A DNA stretch of 64,000 nt from positions 27,132,722-27,196,721 of the forward strand of contig OX291550.1 in the NCBI GenBank assembly GCA_946406115.1, in the 5' to 3' direction. Origin of the DNA: Apoda limacodes. Its lineage: Eukaryota; Arthropoda; Insecta; Lepidoptera; Limacodidae. Shown here one piece after another: positions 10,860-21,895 of the stretch (positions within the stretch are counted from its first letter, which is position 1; each line of letters begins with the position of its first letter). The notes under the pieces are model-generated. The model saw only the letters and a list, made by a program, of their open reading frames with translations, had not been told where the DNA came from and did not search any database. A program made the translations under genes and the position numbers.

Positions 10860-11535
10860 ATACACAAAATAAAAGTAAATCTGAAACTTTTATGTTACCT
10901 AGTGTCACACATAGCCACATAGATCAAACTCTAAGATATATTGTGAAATCTCCATTTACACTAGATATTTATAACATATCGATCAATATTCTTTTGTCTG
11001 TGTGGCCAATTATTGCTGATTTACTTGTGGTCTTAATCAATGAGATGTTCACTACAGGCGAGTATCCAGATGTGCTGAAAAATACTCTTGTATGTCCAAT
11101 ATATAAAAGCAAAGGAGAAACCTCATCCGTTGAAACCCATAGGCCAATATCCATTGTCCCTTCGATTTCAAAATTAATTGAATCCATCATTTCAAATTGC
11201 ATTATGACCCACCTAGACAAAAATGAATTACTGACAGACCAACAATATGCATACAGGAAATCAAGGTCCACTATTGACGCAGCCCATCAGGCAGTAGATA
11301 TTATTTTATCAGAACTGGATGAAGGTAATAAAATCGCAGGCATTTTTTGTGACCTGTCAAAAGCTTTCGACGTGATAGACTTAATCTTATGGTGTAAATA
11401 ATAAAGCCCACAACCTCCTCCAATCTTTCCTGACGAACCGAATCCAGTCTGTGGAGATTAATGTAAATGTTCGTAAGGTTAGGTCTAACTCTGGTGCTGT
11501 GTCACTGGGTATTCCCCAAGGCTATATTCTCTCGA
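10860..11535 (+). pseudogene. LINE reverse-transcriptase fragment (CR1/Daphne-like)
   Basis: One frame carries INEMFTTGEYPDVLKNTLV, CPIYKSKG, then HRPISIVPSISKLIE (the usual YRPIS..P box), LLTDQQYAYRKSRSTIDA (QFGFR-type box) and GIFCDLSKAFDVID (first catalytic Asp region). The frame breaks at about 11400, and RVRSNSGAVS-like text leading to SLGIPQG (the GVPQGS box) follows in another frame before homology stops near 11535. Endonuclease, the (F/Y)ADD motif and the 3' tail are missing. It is a dead internal fragment. Confidence 0.75.
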
Positions 11536-11724
11536 AGTTAGCCGAACACAGTCTTTTTTGAAAACTAGCTCATCGGCGAATTTTTTAACATTACGGATGA
11601 CCAACAGATAAAAAACGGCAAATTCTCAGCCACTTTGCAGGCCCCTATCACCCTTGCGTGACACATATTATATAGGTGGCCGGCTAACTTCCCTCAAAGT
11701 TAGACGACCATAGCCTTTTTTAGG

Positions 11725-12240
11725 GTTCCTTAGCCAAATGGCAAAAAACGGAACCGTTATAGATTCGTCATGTCTGTTTGTCCGTCCGTATGTCACAGCA
11801 ACATTTTTCCGAAACTACAAGAACTATATTGTTGAAACTTGGTAAGTAGATGTATTCTGTGAACCGCATAAGATTTTTACACAAAAATAGAAAAAAAAAC
11901 AATAAATTTTTAGGGTTCCCCATACTTAGAACTGAAACTCAAAATTTTTTTTTCATCAAATCCATAAGTGTGGGTACAAGGTCTTCAAAAATGATATTGA
12001 GGTTTCTAATATTATTTTTTCCTAAACTAAATAGTTTGCGCGAGAGACACTTCCAAGCGGTAAAATGTGAGGCCTCCCCCCCCTGTTACTTCTAAAATAA
12101 GAGAGATAAAACTAAAAAAAATATATGATGTACATTACCATGCAATCTTCCACCGAAAATTGGTTTGAACGGGACCTAGTAAGTAGTTTTTTTTTAAATA
12201 CGTCATAAATCGTAAACCGCAATTTACCTTTCATTAAATC
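11725..12240 (+). repeat. ~510-bp dispersed lepidopteran repeat (TAGGGTTCCTTAGCCAAATGG)
   Basis: Runs from TAGGGTTCC..AGCCAAATGGC through GTTGAAACTTGGTAAGTAG, GCGCGAGAGACACTTCC and ACCGAAAATTGGTTTG to a T-run. I recognise it as a repeat spread with little change across Lepidoptera. The open frame it holds is incidental. Confidence 0.6.
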
Positions 12241-12479
12241 AACTCAAATATAAACATAACAGAGGTCAGTGCTTGCGTAGATACCAGTAGAGCTAGACCT
12301 CTTTATTGAATAATTGTCAAATTTTTTGAACATGAGGTTTTTCGGATTATTGCCTTGCGTTTTGTTAGGTAAAAATGTAGTAACAAGTTTTCAAACAATT
12401 CGATTTTCACTGGCAACTCAAAAGTTATACTGCACTAATTTTATTAAGAAATTGGGTAAGTCAATATTTGTATCTTAGG

Positions 12480-15044
12480 CATCGATATGAAAAAACAATA
12501 GATATGGTAACATGACACTGTGGTTCGGAAACCGGCGTAGCCGTTGATAGGGGGGGTGGAGTAGGTGAAGTGGGGCAAGAAAGTCACATTTTTTTTTCCA
12601 ATTTAAACCTTATGTTCATTACATAAGGCTTACACGTTGACACTAGTGACATCTTGTGATGAGTAGGAGTACTTTAACTTTACATTAGACCCAGTGTTGT
12701 TCCTGTGGCGATATGAATAAAATTATCGATAGATTACTATGATGCTTGATGATCAAAAATATCTTTGGAAAATTCAAAGTCCTAACTAACTATCAACACA
12801 TATTTTTATACTATCGGTAGTAAAATCATTCTGAATCTATAAAATCGTTAATTAAACTGGCGATTTTAGGCTTTTTAAAAGTCTAATTTAATGAAATATA
12901 CTTAAATTATGAATGAACCTAAATAATTTAATTCTAATTAGCAGTGGACATATAAAACAGCAAATAATATTGTGATTTAGATAGTACATAGTTGGAATAT
13001 AGATATACTTTACCTTACCTTACTTGTACCTTTATTCTTTAACTTAACTTTGTATGAACACGCATTACGTTAAGACGGCTAAATTAGTTCAAAATTTAAA
13101 CTTTACCCTCGGCTTGTTTTATAGAATTTGATTCATGGCATGAAAATATATAGATGAACGCTAAAAGTTTTATCATAAAAATAATAAATAATATGAGTTT
13201 TAATTTAATTTAATTTAATAATATGATTTGAAATTTGAAAAGTAATCTATACTTACTATACTATTATAAAATAAATGTAAAAGTTTGTTTGTTCTTCCTT
13301 TACAACGCCCTGGAGCATCATATAAACCTAAAATTTGGCCCAGAGATAGTATAAAATACCGAGAGTCCAAAGTACCCGTAGAAATAACTATAACTTAATT
13401 ACACGCGGACGAATTATAGCTTCAGCTGTAGCTTGCTATTGCAAACTTTCTTTCTAAAAACAAGAAGTTTCCGTAGAAATTTAACACTGATAACCAAATT
13501 TAGTGCAGTCAGAGCAGCAGGCAAAAGCTAGTTATAGGTTTTACTCCACATACACTACTCGTTGTATTATTTTCCAGACGTTAAGAAGTCTCGCAAAAGA
13601 ATGCAAAAGTTAACGATCACATAACATAAAGCTTAACAAATAAGCGAAATAAAAACATTATCCAAGTCTATCATTCTGTATATTAAATAAAACAACGAAA
13701 CACTTCTATAAATCACAGGAAAGCTTGGGGCTAGACAAATTCTCTTAAACTATATTTACTTTGACACAATATTATACAACAGTTTCTTACTGACTAGATT
13801 TTGCCCAGCGGCTCCACCCGCCCTAAATTAACTAGTTATCGGCGGAAAATTTTTACGGAAACTCCTTGATGGTACTATGAAAGTTGTAAAGCTGTAGTTC
13901 GTACAAGTGGAATTTGTGAAAAGTGGGGAACTTGTGAATTTTCCGGGATAAAAAAATAGCCTATTTTCTTTTTATTTCAGGACTAAACCTAAATGTGTGC
14001 CAAGTTTCATCCCGCTCCGTCCAGTGGTTGACGCGTGATTGAGTAATAAACATCCAAACTTTCGCATTAAAATATTAGTCGGATGAAAAGCAGTATTTTT
14101 AGATGTATTTTGCATTAAATAAGCATTAAAATGTATAATTAAATCTTCATTTAACTGATTGTACCCACAGGTTGACAGAATTATTTAACTTTTTAAAAAT
14201 AATTCAATTATTCCAACGCTTTTGAAATTTGAACGCAACCCTAAAACATTCCATTGACTACAAGCATCAATTCACTTCATTTCCACAGGTGTAAATTGAC
14301 CACAACGGGTAAAAAACATCGATATCTTTATCTCATGCGTACAACACTAAGCAAATTAAGCTATTTCGCTAAGCGATATAGATATTAGTTTAGCTACTCA
14401 CGGGTAGATGGCGCATCACATATTTAATTTATTCTTTATGTCATTGTAATACGGTTTAGCTTAGGTCAATAATTTTTCGAAATAAAGACTCCACAACAAT
14501 TTCTACTCAAATAGAGGTGAGGTACTTTATTGCCTTCGATTTATTTTCGTTGTGAATTTATGAAACAATATCCTAATAATCTTGAAAAACAGTCACAGTT
14601 CAAGTGTAATTTATTCTTTTTATCACAAATAAAAAGAAAGGTTTAAAATTATGCCATGAAATTGAAAAAATAACACTTTTTATGAACAAGATTACAGTGA
14701 TGACTAACATGATTTCGATAAAAATAGTGCACCTCTATTAAAGTAATTTATTATAAATTAAATTAAATCGGTTATTTATGAAAAAATAATACTAAAGTGT
14801 GATAAGTTACGTCGCTGGAACTCTTATTTACCTTTTTTTTTATAGTTTTTACAACTTTTTACAGCACAATACGACATTATTCAAATAAAACAAACAAAAT
14901 ATCTTTAGATGTTCACTCGCCGAGGGTGACCTTGTGTTTGTTGCGTCAAATCGATGCGCTACTCAACATAGTCTAAAAATTAGACTATGGGCGGCTAGCC
15001 TGCCGGTGCTTTTTGGACATATCTATTGTTTTTTCATATCGATG
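12480..15044 (-). mobile_element. P-superfamily-like DNA transposon, copy 1 (non-autonomous)
   Basis: Perfect 27-bp terminal inverted repeats begin CATCGATATGAAAAAACAAT. They are flanked by an exact 8-bp target-site duplication ATCTTAGG (12472-12479 and 15045-15052). A second copy in opposite orientation lies at 28795-31550. On the minus strand a small exon with a THAP-like start ends at a splice donor. Eight-base duplications together with a THAP N-terminus are the hallmarks of the P-element superfamily; the CA-starting ends alone would also fit hAT. The rest of the 2.6 kb has no long open frame, so the element could only move with a transposase supplied elsewhere. It carries internal pieces of other lepidopteran repeats (about 13290-13535 and 13790-14060). 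Confidence 0.75.
14834..14877 (-). pseudogene. THAP-like first exon of P-type transposase, copy 1
   Basis: The minus strand reads ATG then SYCAVKSCKNYKKKG and meets a donor AG|GTAAATAAG. The CxxxxC spacing right after the initiator Met fits the start of a THAP (C2CH) DNA-binding domain. The remaining domain, which must lie in later exons, was not found. Confidence 0.5.
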
Positions 15045-15070
15045 ATCTTAGGTACCGACGATTATATAAC

Positions 15071-15093
15071 TGTGTGTGTGTGTGTGTGTGTGT
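15071..15093. repeat. (TG)n microsatellite
   Basis: About 11 TG units. Confidence 0.9.
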
Positions 15094-15574
15094 CCGTAAT
15101 GATCATCAAATATCGCTTTGGGTCTTAGTTAGTATATTAGTATTTTTTATTTATTTTGTTTTAGTTTTAGTACTTTTAGTTCAGTATGTTTGATTTAGTA
15201 CAGTTTGTTTAACTTACAATCTAATTAGGAGGAAGTATCTGGCTGCTTTTCCCCATATAAACGCCCCAATATTCCCATGTTTTCTCCTGGAATTTTGGCT
15301 TAGACTTATCTTTTTTTTTATATACCTATGACAGATATACATAGTCACTATGTTTTGCTTTTTTTAAAGCCATCCGTATAATTAAATTACTGGGTCCCTG
15401 CAAAAATCCAAAAAATGCCTCATTTTTTATTTATTTAACATAGAATTTTATTTAACATAGAACATCGGTATCTTGGCCGGGTTTAACGCGACAGCAATTA
15501 TATTTTTACAATACCTATGTGTGTATTTGCTAGGGTCTGTTATTAATTTACTATCAGTAAAACCGAAAATATAA
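15094..15574. other. Gene-free stretch
   Basis: AT-rich sequence between the microsatellite and the SINE. I see no gene or named repeat. Confidence 0.5.
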
Positions 15575-15838
15575 ATACATAAATAATAAATATTTTGGAA
15601 ACTACACACAGCGCTATCTAATCCCAAACTAAAAGAAGCTTGTACTATGGGGACCTGACAACGGATATAAATATGTATGTATATACTGTAAATACATACA
15701 TATTATACATATGAAACACACGGTCTCAAGACAAACACACATGTTTATCACATAAATGTTTGTCTTGCGTGGGAATCGAAATCACGCCACTCAGTTCGGC
15801 AGTCGAGTTATTACCTACTGAGCCTCAGAGCCGACAAC
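15575..15838 (-). mobile_element. tRNA-derived SINE
   Basis: On the minus strand the head has GGCTCAGTAGG (box A, 15824-15814) and TTCGATTCCC (box B, 15781-15771), then ACGCAAGACAAACATTT and the body CTTGAGACCGTG..TACAAGCTTCTTTTAG..GATAGCGCTGTG, ending in an AT-rich tail. This head-body order is a well-known lepidopteran SINE. RNA polymerase III would be the natural transcribing enzyme. Confidence 0.75.
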
Positions 15839-16383
15839 TGCATAGTGTAGTCCATCTGAACGAAGTCGCAGGCAAAAGCTATAACCTTAGTTTATTTATT
15901 ACAAGAAACTCTTGAGCCGTCGCTTTTTATTATAAGAACATTTTTAACAGGATAACATCATTGAGGAAAACGAGGTAGACAAAAATATGCGTAAACGAGA
16001 CAATTTGGAAGTATATTTAAGTCACTTTATGAAAAAAGATGATATTAAAATAAGGAAATGAGCATAATCAATGTTTTTTTTATCTACTTAATGTTGGAAA
16101 AAGGAATCTTCGCAGGACGTATAAGGTGGGAGTCGTTGGTCATCTCCGTGACTTTATTTTAAATTCGGCCAAAATCGTTAATCGGGAATTTTCGGGGTCG
16201 CAAATCACGAATATGATATTCAAAAAGGTCTTCAAGTTCTCACCTGGGAACCAGAACGTAGTGCTCAGCTCATAATTATCAACTCCGCTGCTTCACTTTA
16301 AATTTTCTTTTTAATTTGCCCAAAATCGTTACACTCTACATCGGGCACATCCGCTCTTACTTTAGTGAATAGACCTGGGATCG

Positions 16384-16532
16384 TATTGGGAACAGTCTCG
16401 AGGTATTCGGACTCTGGAATTCGAGACAAAAATGTATAGAAGTCTGACTTACCTCTCGAAACCCGTGAATGTACTTATATACAATTTACTCTCGAATTCC
16501 AGAGTCCGAATAGCTCGAGACTATTCCCAATA
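16384..16532. repeat. 149-bp hairpin with 43-bp arms
   Basis: Arms 16384-16426 and 16490-16532 are inverted copies differing at 2 of 43 positions, around a 63-nt loop. Outer ends are TATTGGGAA. Could be a very small MITE or a hairpin RNA source. No target-site duplication was identified. Confidence 0.7.
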
Positions 16533-16559
16533 ACCGCCCTGACCGGCCCTGGCCTTCAC

Positions 16560-16890
16560 GACTCTTATGAGTGCAGTGCCGACAAAGCTTGTCAGCGTCG
16601 AGAGTGCTCATAAGGCCTTCTTTGAACGACACAGATAAAATTGAGAAGTTCGTCATCGACGCTGTGAAACAGTCTGTAATGTAGGCATATGATCTTTTCG
16701 ATGAATTGGTGCAGGCTAGGATCCATTTGGTCTATTCACCCACTCCGAACTCGTCCGTCCCTGTCTCTAAAACAAGCTCCGAACCTGACGACCCTTTGGA
16801 ACGTTGGCATCTAGGTACGCAAATTTACCTACCTCGTCCTCCATTAAGCGATGACTTGCTTGCCCTGGTCTCTTCGCGCGTGCTTTGACT
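16560..16890 (+). other. Unassigned GC-richer stretch with a broken open frame
   Basis: The translation includes DKIEKFVIDAVKQSVM, stop, then AYDLFDELVQARIHLVYSPT and PDDPLERWHLGTQIYLP. Base composition is unlike the AT-rich surroundings. It may be a degraded transposon ORF, but I do not recognise the family. Confidence 0.25.
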
Positions 16891-17127
16891 AGGCGCGCCG
16901 CTGCTCTAGGATCAAGGCCTAGGGAAACCCAGACGAATATCCCCCACTTTCTCCTATTGGGTTATTTTTAAATTTAGGTAGACCTTGAAGTGCGATTAAG
17001 TATTTTATGAAAATATAATTTAAAAAATTATAAATATGATTTTTGTGACAAAACAAAATAAGAATTATTGCCAAACAAATAATCTATACACGTAATTTAC
17101 GAACACAAATAAAAAGTATGCCGCTAA
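16891..17127. other. Gene-free stretch
   Basis: AT-rich; nothing recognised. Confidence 0.5.
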
Positions 17128-17190
17128 GCGGTCACCCATCCAATTACTGACCAAGCACGACGTTGCTTAACTTTGAATATCCTTCCAACA
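17128..17190 (-). repeat. 5S-rRNA-derived fragment, copy 1
   Basis: The minus strand reads AAGTTAAGCAACGTCGTG, then GGTCAGTAATTGGATGGGTGA and CCGC, matching the 3' two-thirds of eukaryotic 5S rRNA, which carries the internal pol III control region. It stops at GTGACCGC without the last ~20 nt of 5S. It is a 5S pseudogene or the head of a 5S-derived SINE. Confidence 0.6.
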
Positions 17191-17645
17191 AACATAAATG
17201 TTACTGTTTCGCTCACTAGATGGCGCTGAATTTTATTTAAGATGGTAAATGGCTTGGGCCCGCCTCACACTTGATCCATTTTTATTATTTGTTGTAAGAC
17301 GTTAGAGCTTACACACACTATGATCACTGCATGATTATATGTTTTTACGATAGAGCAACTGGATTATTTTGTACTCTGTACCGCAAAGCGCCGCGCCTGA
17401 ATGCTTACGTAAATATTGTTATTAATTTAGCAAGTGTTAGAGCATTCAGAATGTAAAAAAAATATTTTTCTGTAATGTTATATGTTTCATAAACATCTAT
17501 TAAATACGTACAAACTTCATCTGAGTACCTTTTAATGGAATTTGTACAAAGTCGACTATTACTCATTTAGTTGTAATTAAATTCTCTTTGTACCTAGCTA
17601 TTATGGTCTTTCTTTTGAATTACGGTATAAAGGGTTTTTCAATAA

Positions 17646-18295
17646 AGATAGGATCGCACTAGGCGTAACTACACCGCAGCGGAACTAAGGAACAGGACGC
17701 GTAATTTTTTGGTAAACCGCACTTGAACTACATCGGCGCTAAAGAAATATATTCAGTAGCTAGGCAACCTCTGAGCAAGAAGAACGACGAAATGGATATG
17801 ATTATTATTTCCTTGTTGTGCGAAGAAGAGAAAAGGATCGAGCAAGAACAGGCAAGAAAAATACGAAAATTAATTACCATTTACTCCCATTTCTTCATTC
17901 ATTTTTTCCAGGCTATTTCACTCCAAAGTTGGTTTTTTTTTGGGAGTGTTACTTATATACTTTCATGCTAGACGTCATATTTCTACGAAAACTGACTCAC
18001 GAGTACAATAATTTTTTCTCTATCTACCGACTTTTTTGACAAAACGATCGCGCTTCCAAGTATCTCGTTTGACTGCCTATGAAAATGAAGTTTGTCAAAC
18101 CGCACTCCGCGGAAGCGGAACTACACGTCGCAACAGGTCGCGACACTTTTGGTCAGTTGATCAACTTTGTCGTGCAGTTTTGCTGCAGTGTAGTTACGTT
18201 GCCACTTATTGCGTGTTGTCTCATATAAAGAATATTTTGACGCGTCGTGTCGCTCAGTTTCGATGCGGTTGCTTACGCCTAGTGCGGTCCTACCT
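17646..18295 (+). mobile_element. PIF/Harbinger derivative, 650 bp
   Basis: The terminal repeats AGATAGGATCGCACTAGGCG and (right, complemented) AGGTAGGACCGCACTAGGCG are flanked by TAA on both sides (17643-17645 and 18296-18298), the TWA duplication typical of PIF/Harbinger. Inside is the start of a transposase-like exon. Most of the coding region is gone, so this is a non-autonomous deletion derivative. Confidence 0.8.
17792..17872 (+). pseudogene. Start of Harbinger transposase exon
   Basis: ATG then DMIIISLLCEEEKRIEQEQ and ARKIRK resembles the acidic/basic N-terminus that opens many PIF/Harbinger nuclease-type transposases (M-D-x-hydrophobic run, then LL.EEE). The frame soon runs into unrelated sequence; the DDE core is absent. 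Confidence 0.5.
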
Positions 18296-18979
18296 TAAGG
18301 CGAAGTGGGATCGTGTTGCGCAGGTATTTAGGTATCGCGAGGTTGTAGCGCTTACGTATACTTGATAGAATGGGGATTTATTTGTAATAAATATAGATAC
18401 CCAATAATTTATTCATGTGTACCTACGTGCATACCTAAACCTAATACTAATATTATGTAGGTATGTGCATAGGTACCTACTTTTTTTTTATTTATTATTG
18501 AGGATGTAGGTAGTAAGATTTGCTAGTAAGTAATTTTATCAACTGACCTGAAAAAAAGGAAGAGGTTCTCAATTCTTCGGTATTATTTTTATGATCAGTT
18601 TAGTTTATACATATATTGTATGGAAAACGCTTTTAGTGATAAGTCCAAGAACAAATAATTAGATATGTAAGGTACCTACACTTCTTGTAAATCGAAAACT
18701 ATTATATAAATATAAATATTCCTATTAGCGGACCTGGCACTAAGATAGGCCGGTGCCTAAGATGGTCCGTTTTCAAAAAAAAACTTATTTGCATGATTTT
18801 TATTTATAAATTGTTGTATTTTAAAAAAATAAAAATTTCAGTGTACTATACGTAGGCATATATAAAAAGTGGGCCAAGATCTGATTGAATTAAATAAAAC
18901 AGGTAGTTTATATCAAATTGTTTTTATATTACCATTTACTGTGGTTTCACGATTCGAGAACACACCCTTATTATCTCGA

Positions 18980-19078
18980 AGAGCCTTGGGATCCTCGGTG
19001 TTGACATCTCTAGCGACGTTCAGTTCCGATATCACTTGGAAGGCAAGGCCAAGCTGGCGTCCAAGAAACTCGGTCGGC
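18980..19078 (+). pseudogene. LINE reverse-transcriptase scrap in unit A
   Basis: The plus strand encodes SLGILGVDISSDVQFRYHLE then GKAKLASKKLG, the segment after the catalytic core of a CR1/jockey-like LINE. The same family appears at 55379-56320 (KVKLASKKLG) and in unit B at about 24327-24427. Confidence 0.65.
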
Positions 19079-19079
19079 A

Positions 19080-21112
19080 AGAAATGATTACTTTTCAGAA
19101 CCTCTCAATGGCATGCCACAGGCTCGACGAGAATCTACCAACTCAGGAAGAATATGAGCTTGGTAAAAGCTAACAAGTTTTGGCTCCATTTTATTTTTCC
19201 AAAAGTCGTCATCTTTTTGTATATATACAACTTCCAATTTTTCATTTTCTCCTGCCCATATCCCAAAAATCCATCTATGTTTGCCTGTTACTCGTAGCTG
19301 CCCCTGAGCCTGAAAGTACCAGTTACTATTTTTATTTATTGTTACTTGGCCATTTATTTTATTAAAATTTGAACTTTATTTTGTTTGATTGCATTTTTCA
19401 TGCCAGTTTTAAAGGCAACAACTGGGCATTTAAATTCGACAATGGAATTTTCTCTAACGACTCCATCTGGTGTGGCACCAATGAAAGGAAATTCCGGGTC
19501 TACAAAAAGTCCGCAATCCTCAATCTGTAAATTTTCTTGATTGCTAAGTTGCTGAAGCGCGAATTTTTCATTGTTGAGGCCATGTGCCACTGATGCAACT
19601 GACGAAATATTGGATTTGTATAAAACGTTATTCACCAGGTTAGCGAAGTTTTTTTGTCTTTTTATTATTGCTCCAAAGTTTGATGCAGTAATCATCAATC
19701 TCCTGATTTGTAACCATTCATAGCTTTCGCGTTGCTGCGTAGTGCGTTTTTGAATACCAACGCGATCGCTTACAAGTGACTTTAGATTTGTCATAAATTT
19801 TTAGACGCTGCATTTTACTCGTCGGCAGACATGTCCGGCGCAGCTACTCGTGCACCATAGTCATTTTGTTTTTCGAAAGTTATTACTCTGTTTTTTTTTT
19901 CTTTTGACTGCATTGGCTTGTTTTCTCTTTTGCACTTTTCTTTATTCTAGTTTTTTTACTTGGTTACTTGGGCTTTTCCCCAATTTTTTTTATGCAATGT
20001 GTAGAGAGCAGCAGCAGCAGAGCATCTAGATTGATATGATCGTCTTGATGAGAAATTGATTCTTTTGCCTCCAACAAATTTAGCAACTACGCTGTTAAAT
20101 CGCTCAACAGCGTTGGTGTCAACATCTTCTAGCAAACTTCGAGATTTTAAGGCTACCGAATTCAATATGACTTTCAGTCGGAACCAAAAAGATTTTTTCG
20201 AGCTCTGCCACAGTTGAAGTCAAAATGGCTTTATCTTTGTTGCAACAATAATCTTTACAGTGCCTGTGGTCACCGTAAGCGTGGTTTATTGAATTGGTGA
20301 TATCTTCGTGAATTTGCCTTATAGCAATATCGTTAGCTTTTCTTTTATTTTGTGCAATGGATGTCGTGATGACTTTTCTCATGCTCATAACTTATGATTC
20401 ATACTTATGTTTCCTCTGCACATTCAGATATTTGGTATCTTTACCTAGTGCACGAAGTTTGTTGCACATATTTCCCAGGACGTGATTTCGGCATTCTATC
20501 TTTGAAACTACATAGCCTGCATATGGATTTGAAACCAATATCTTAGCGTAGGTTGCGGGATCTCCATCGGCCACAATGTTGCCGTATATCAGCCCGTACA
20601 TGCTGATGAATTTCTTGAAGCCCTCGCATATGATAGTTTATTCCGCTTGATGGTCCTTCAAAAATTTTATAGCACACGTATTCTTTGGGCGTTTCCTTAC
20701 GTTTTTCTGCTCTGATAAGGCAATATTTATCCACATTATTTACACAATCCGGATTGTTATTATACACCTTGAAAGTTTTCTTACAAATCCTGCATTTAAA
20801 ATTGAAATGTGAAACGAGTCCAGAGCGCTTCTCCGTTTCTAAAACCAAGCAGCTAAAATCACACTGAAAAAGAGAGTCGTGACTTAGCTGTTGTAATTGG
20901 TTAAAAAAATATGCTATGTCAACAATTCTGCGACCGGTGATTTGTTTGTTCGTATTTGTCTCATACTCGGCTTCCACTAAGTAAGGCAGGTCTTTTGAGC
21001 CATGGAAACAATTGAGATAGGCGCATGTTATATTTGTGACTAAAACAGGTTTTACAAAATACTTTTGTAAATTACTAAACAAAGTGCAGTTTCTATCCAC
21101 ATAGAACCGCAA
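19080..21112 (-). pseudogene. Mutator-like/YqaJ-nuclease gene, copy A (broken)
   Basis: The minus strand keeps, in order, an N-terminal part with RFYVDRNCTLFSNLQ and a Cys pair FKCRICKKTF, then KYCLIRAEKRKETPKEYV, IVADGDPATYAKILV (second Asp of a Mutator-type DDE core), SKIECRNHVLGNMC, NAVERFNSVVAKFVGGKR, and the YqaJ region with RLMITASNFGAI, FIGATPDGVV and IVEFKCPV (PD-(D/E)xK nuclease signature). Compared with copy B, 354 bp are missing in frame, which removes the DGAWSKRSYG segment with the first catalytic Asp, and a 7-bp deletion truncates the nuclease after VQIL. Additional stops and frameshifts are shared with copy B and so predate the duplication. The 5' exons present for copy B lie outside this unit. 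Not functional. Confidence 0.8.
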
Positions 21113-21895
21113 ACTCGAACTCGGATACTCTTTTACTACAAGTTCTGCTATGTGCTATGATTCTACTTACTTGGTTACACAAGGCAGGGGTGTTACTGAC
21201 ACTGATTGAAGGTCAGGTATCTTACCAGGAAAAGACAAACAGACATTACATTACATAGCTAGGCAAGGTAGGCATCACATCATACTAATAGGTTTTAGTA
21301 GATATAAATGCGATATGTTTGTTACACTACTACGCTACGCTAAAACTACTAAATCAAACTGAAATTTTGCATAAATGTAGGTAATTACATAGTGCATAAG
21401 TGCATAGGTACCTACTTTTTTTTTATTTATTATTGAGGATGTAGGTAGTAAGATTTGCTAGTAAGTAATTTTATCAACTGACCTGAAAAAAAAGAAGAGG
21501 ATCTCAATTCTTCGGTATTGTTTTTATGATCAGTTTAGTTTATACATATATTGTATGGAAAACGCTTTTAGTGATAAGTCCAAGAACAAATAATTAGATA
21601 TGTAAGGTACCTACACTTCTTGTAAATCGAAATATTCCTATTAGCGGACCTGGCACTAAGATGGGCCGGTGCCTAAGATGGTCCGTTTTCAAAAAAAAAC
21701 TTATTTGCATGATTTTTATTTATAAATTGTTGTATTTTAAAAAAATAAAAATTTCAGTGTACTATTCGTAGGCATATATAAAAAGTGGGCCAAGATCTGA
21801 TTGAATTAAATAAAACAGGTAGTTTAGATCAAATTGTTTTTATATTACCATTTACTGTGGTTCCACGATTCGAGAACACACCCTTATTATCTCGA

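Larger units (their letters stand above)
18464..21398. repeat. Tandem duplication, unit A
   Basis: About 2.9 kb starting GTGCATAGGTACCTAC is repeated directly at 21399. It comprises a ~515-bp leader, a LINE scrap and a minus-strand Mutator/YqaJ pseudogene. Relative to unit B it has a 354-bp in-frame deletion and a 7-bp deletion near 19362, and lacks the 2.4-kb LINE insertion. Confidence 0.85.

Noticed and set aside
14934..15128. 64-codon ORF over the P-element border and TG run
   Set aside because: Spans a transposon end and a microsatellite; no coding signature.
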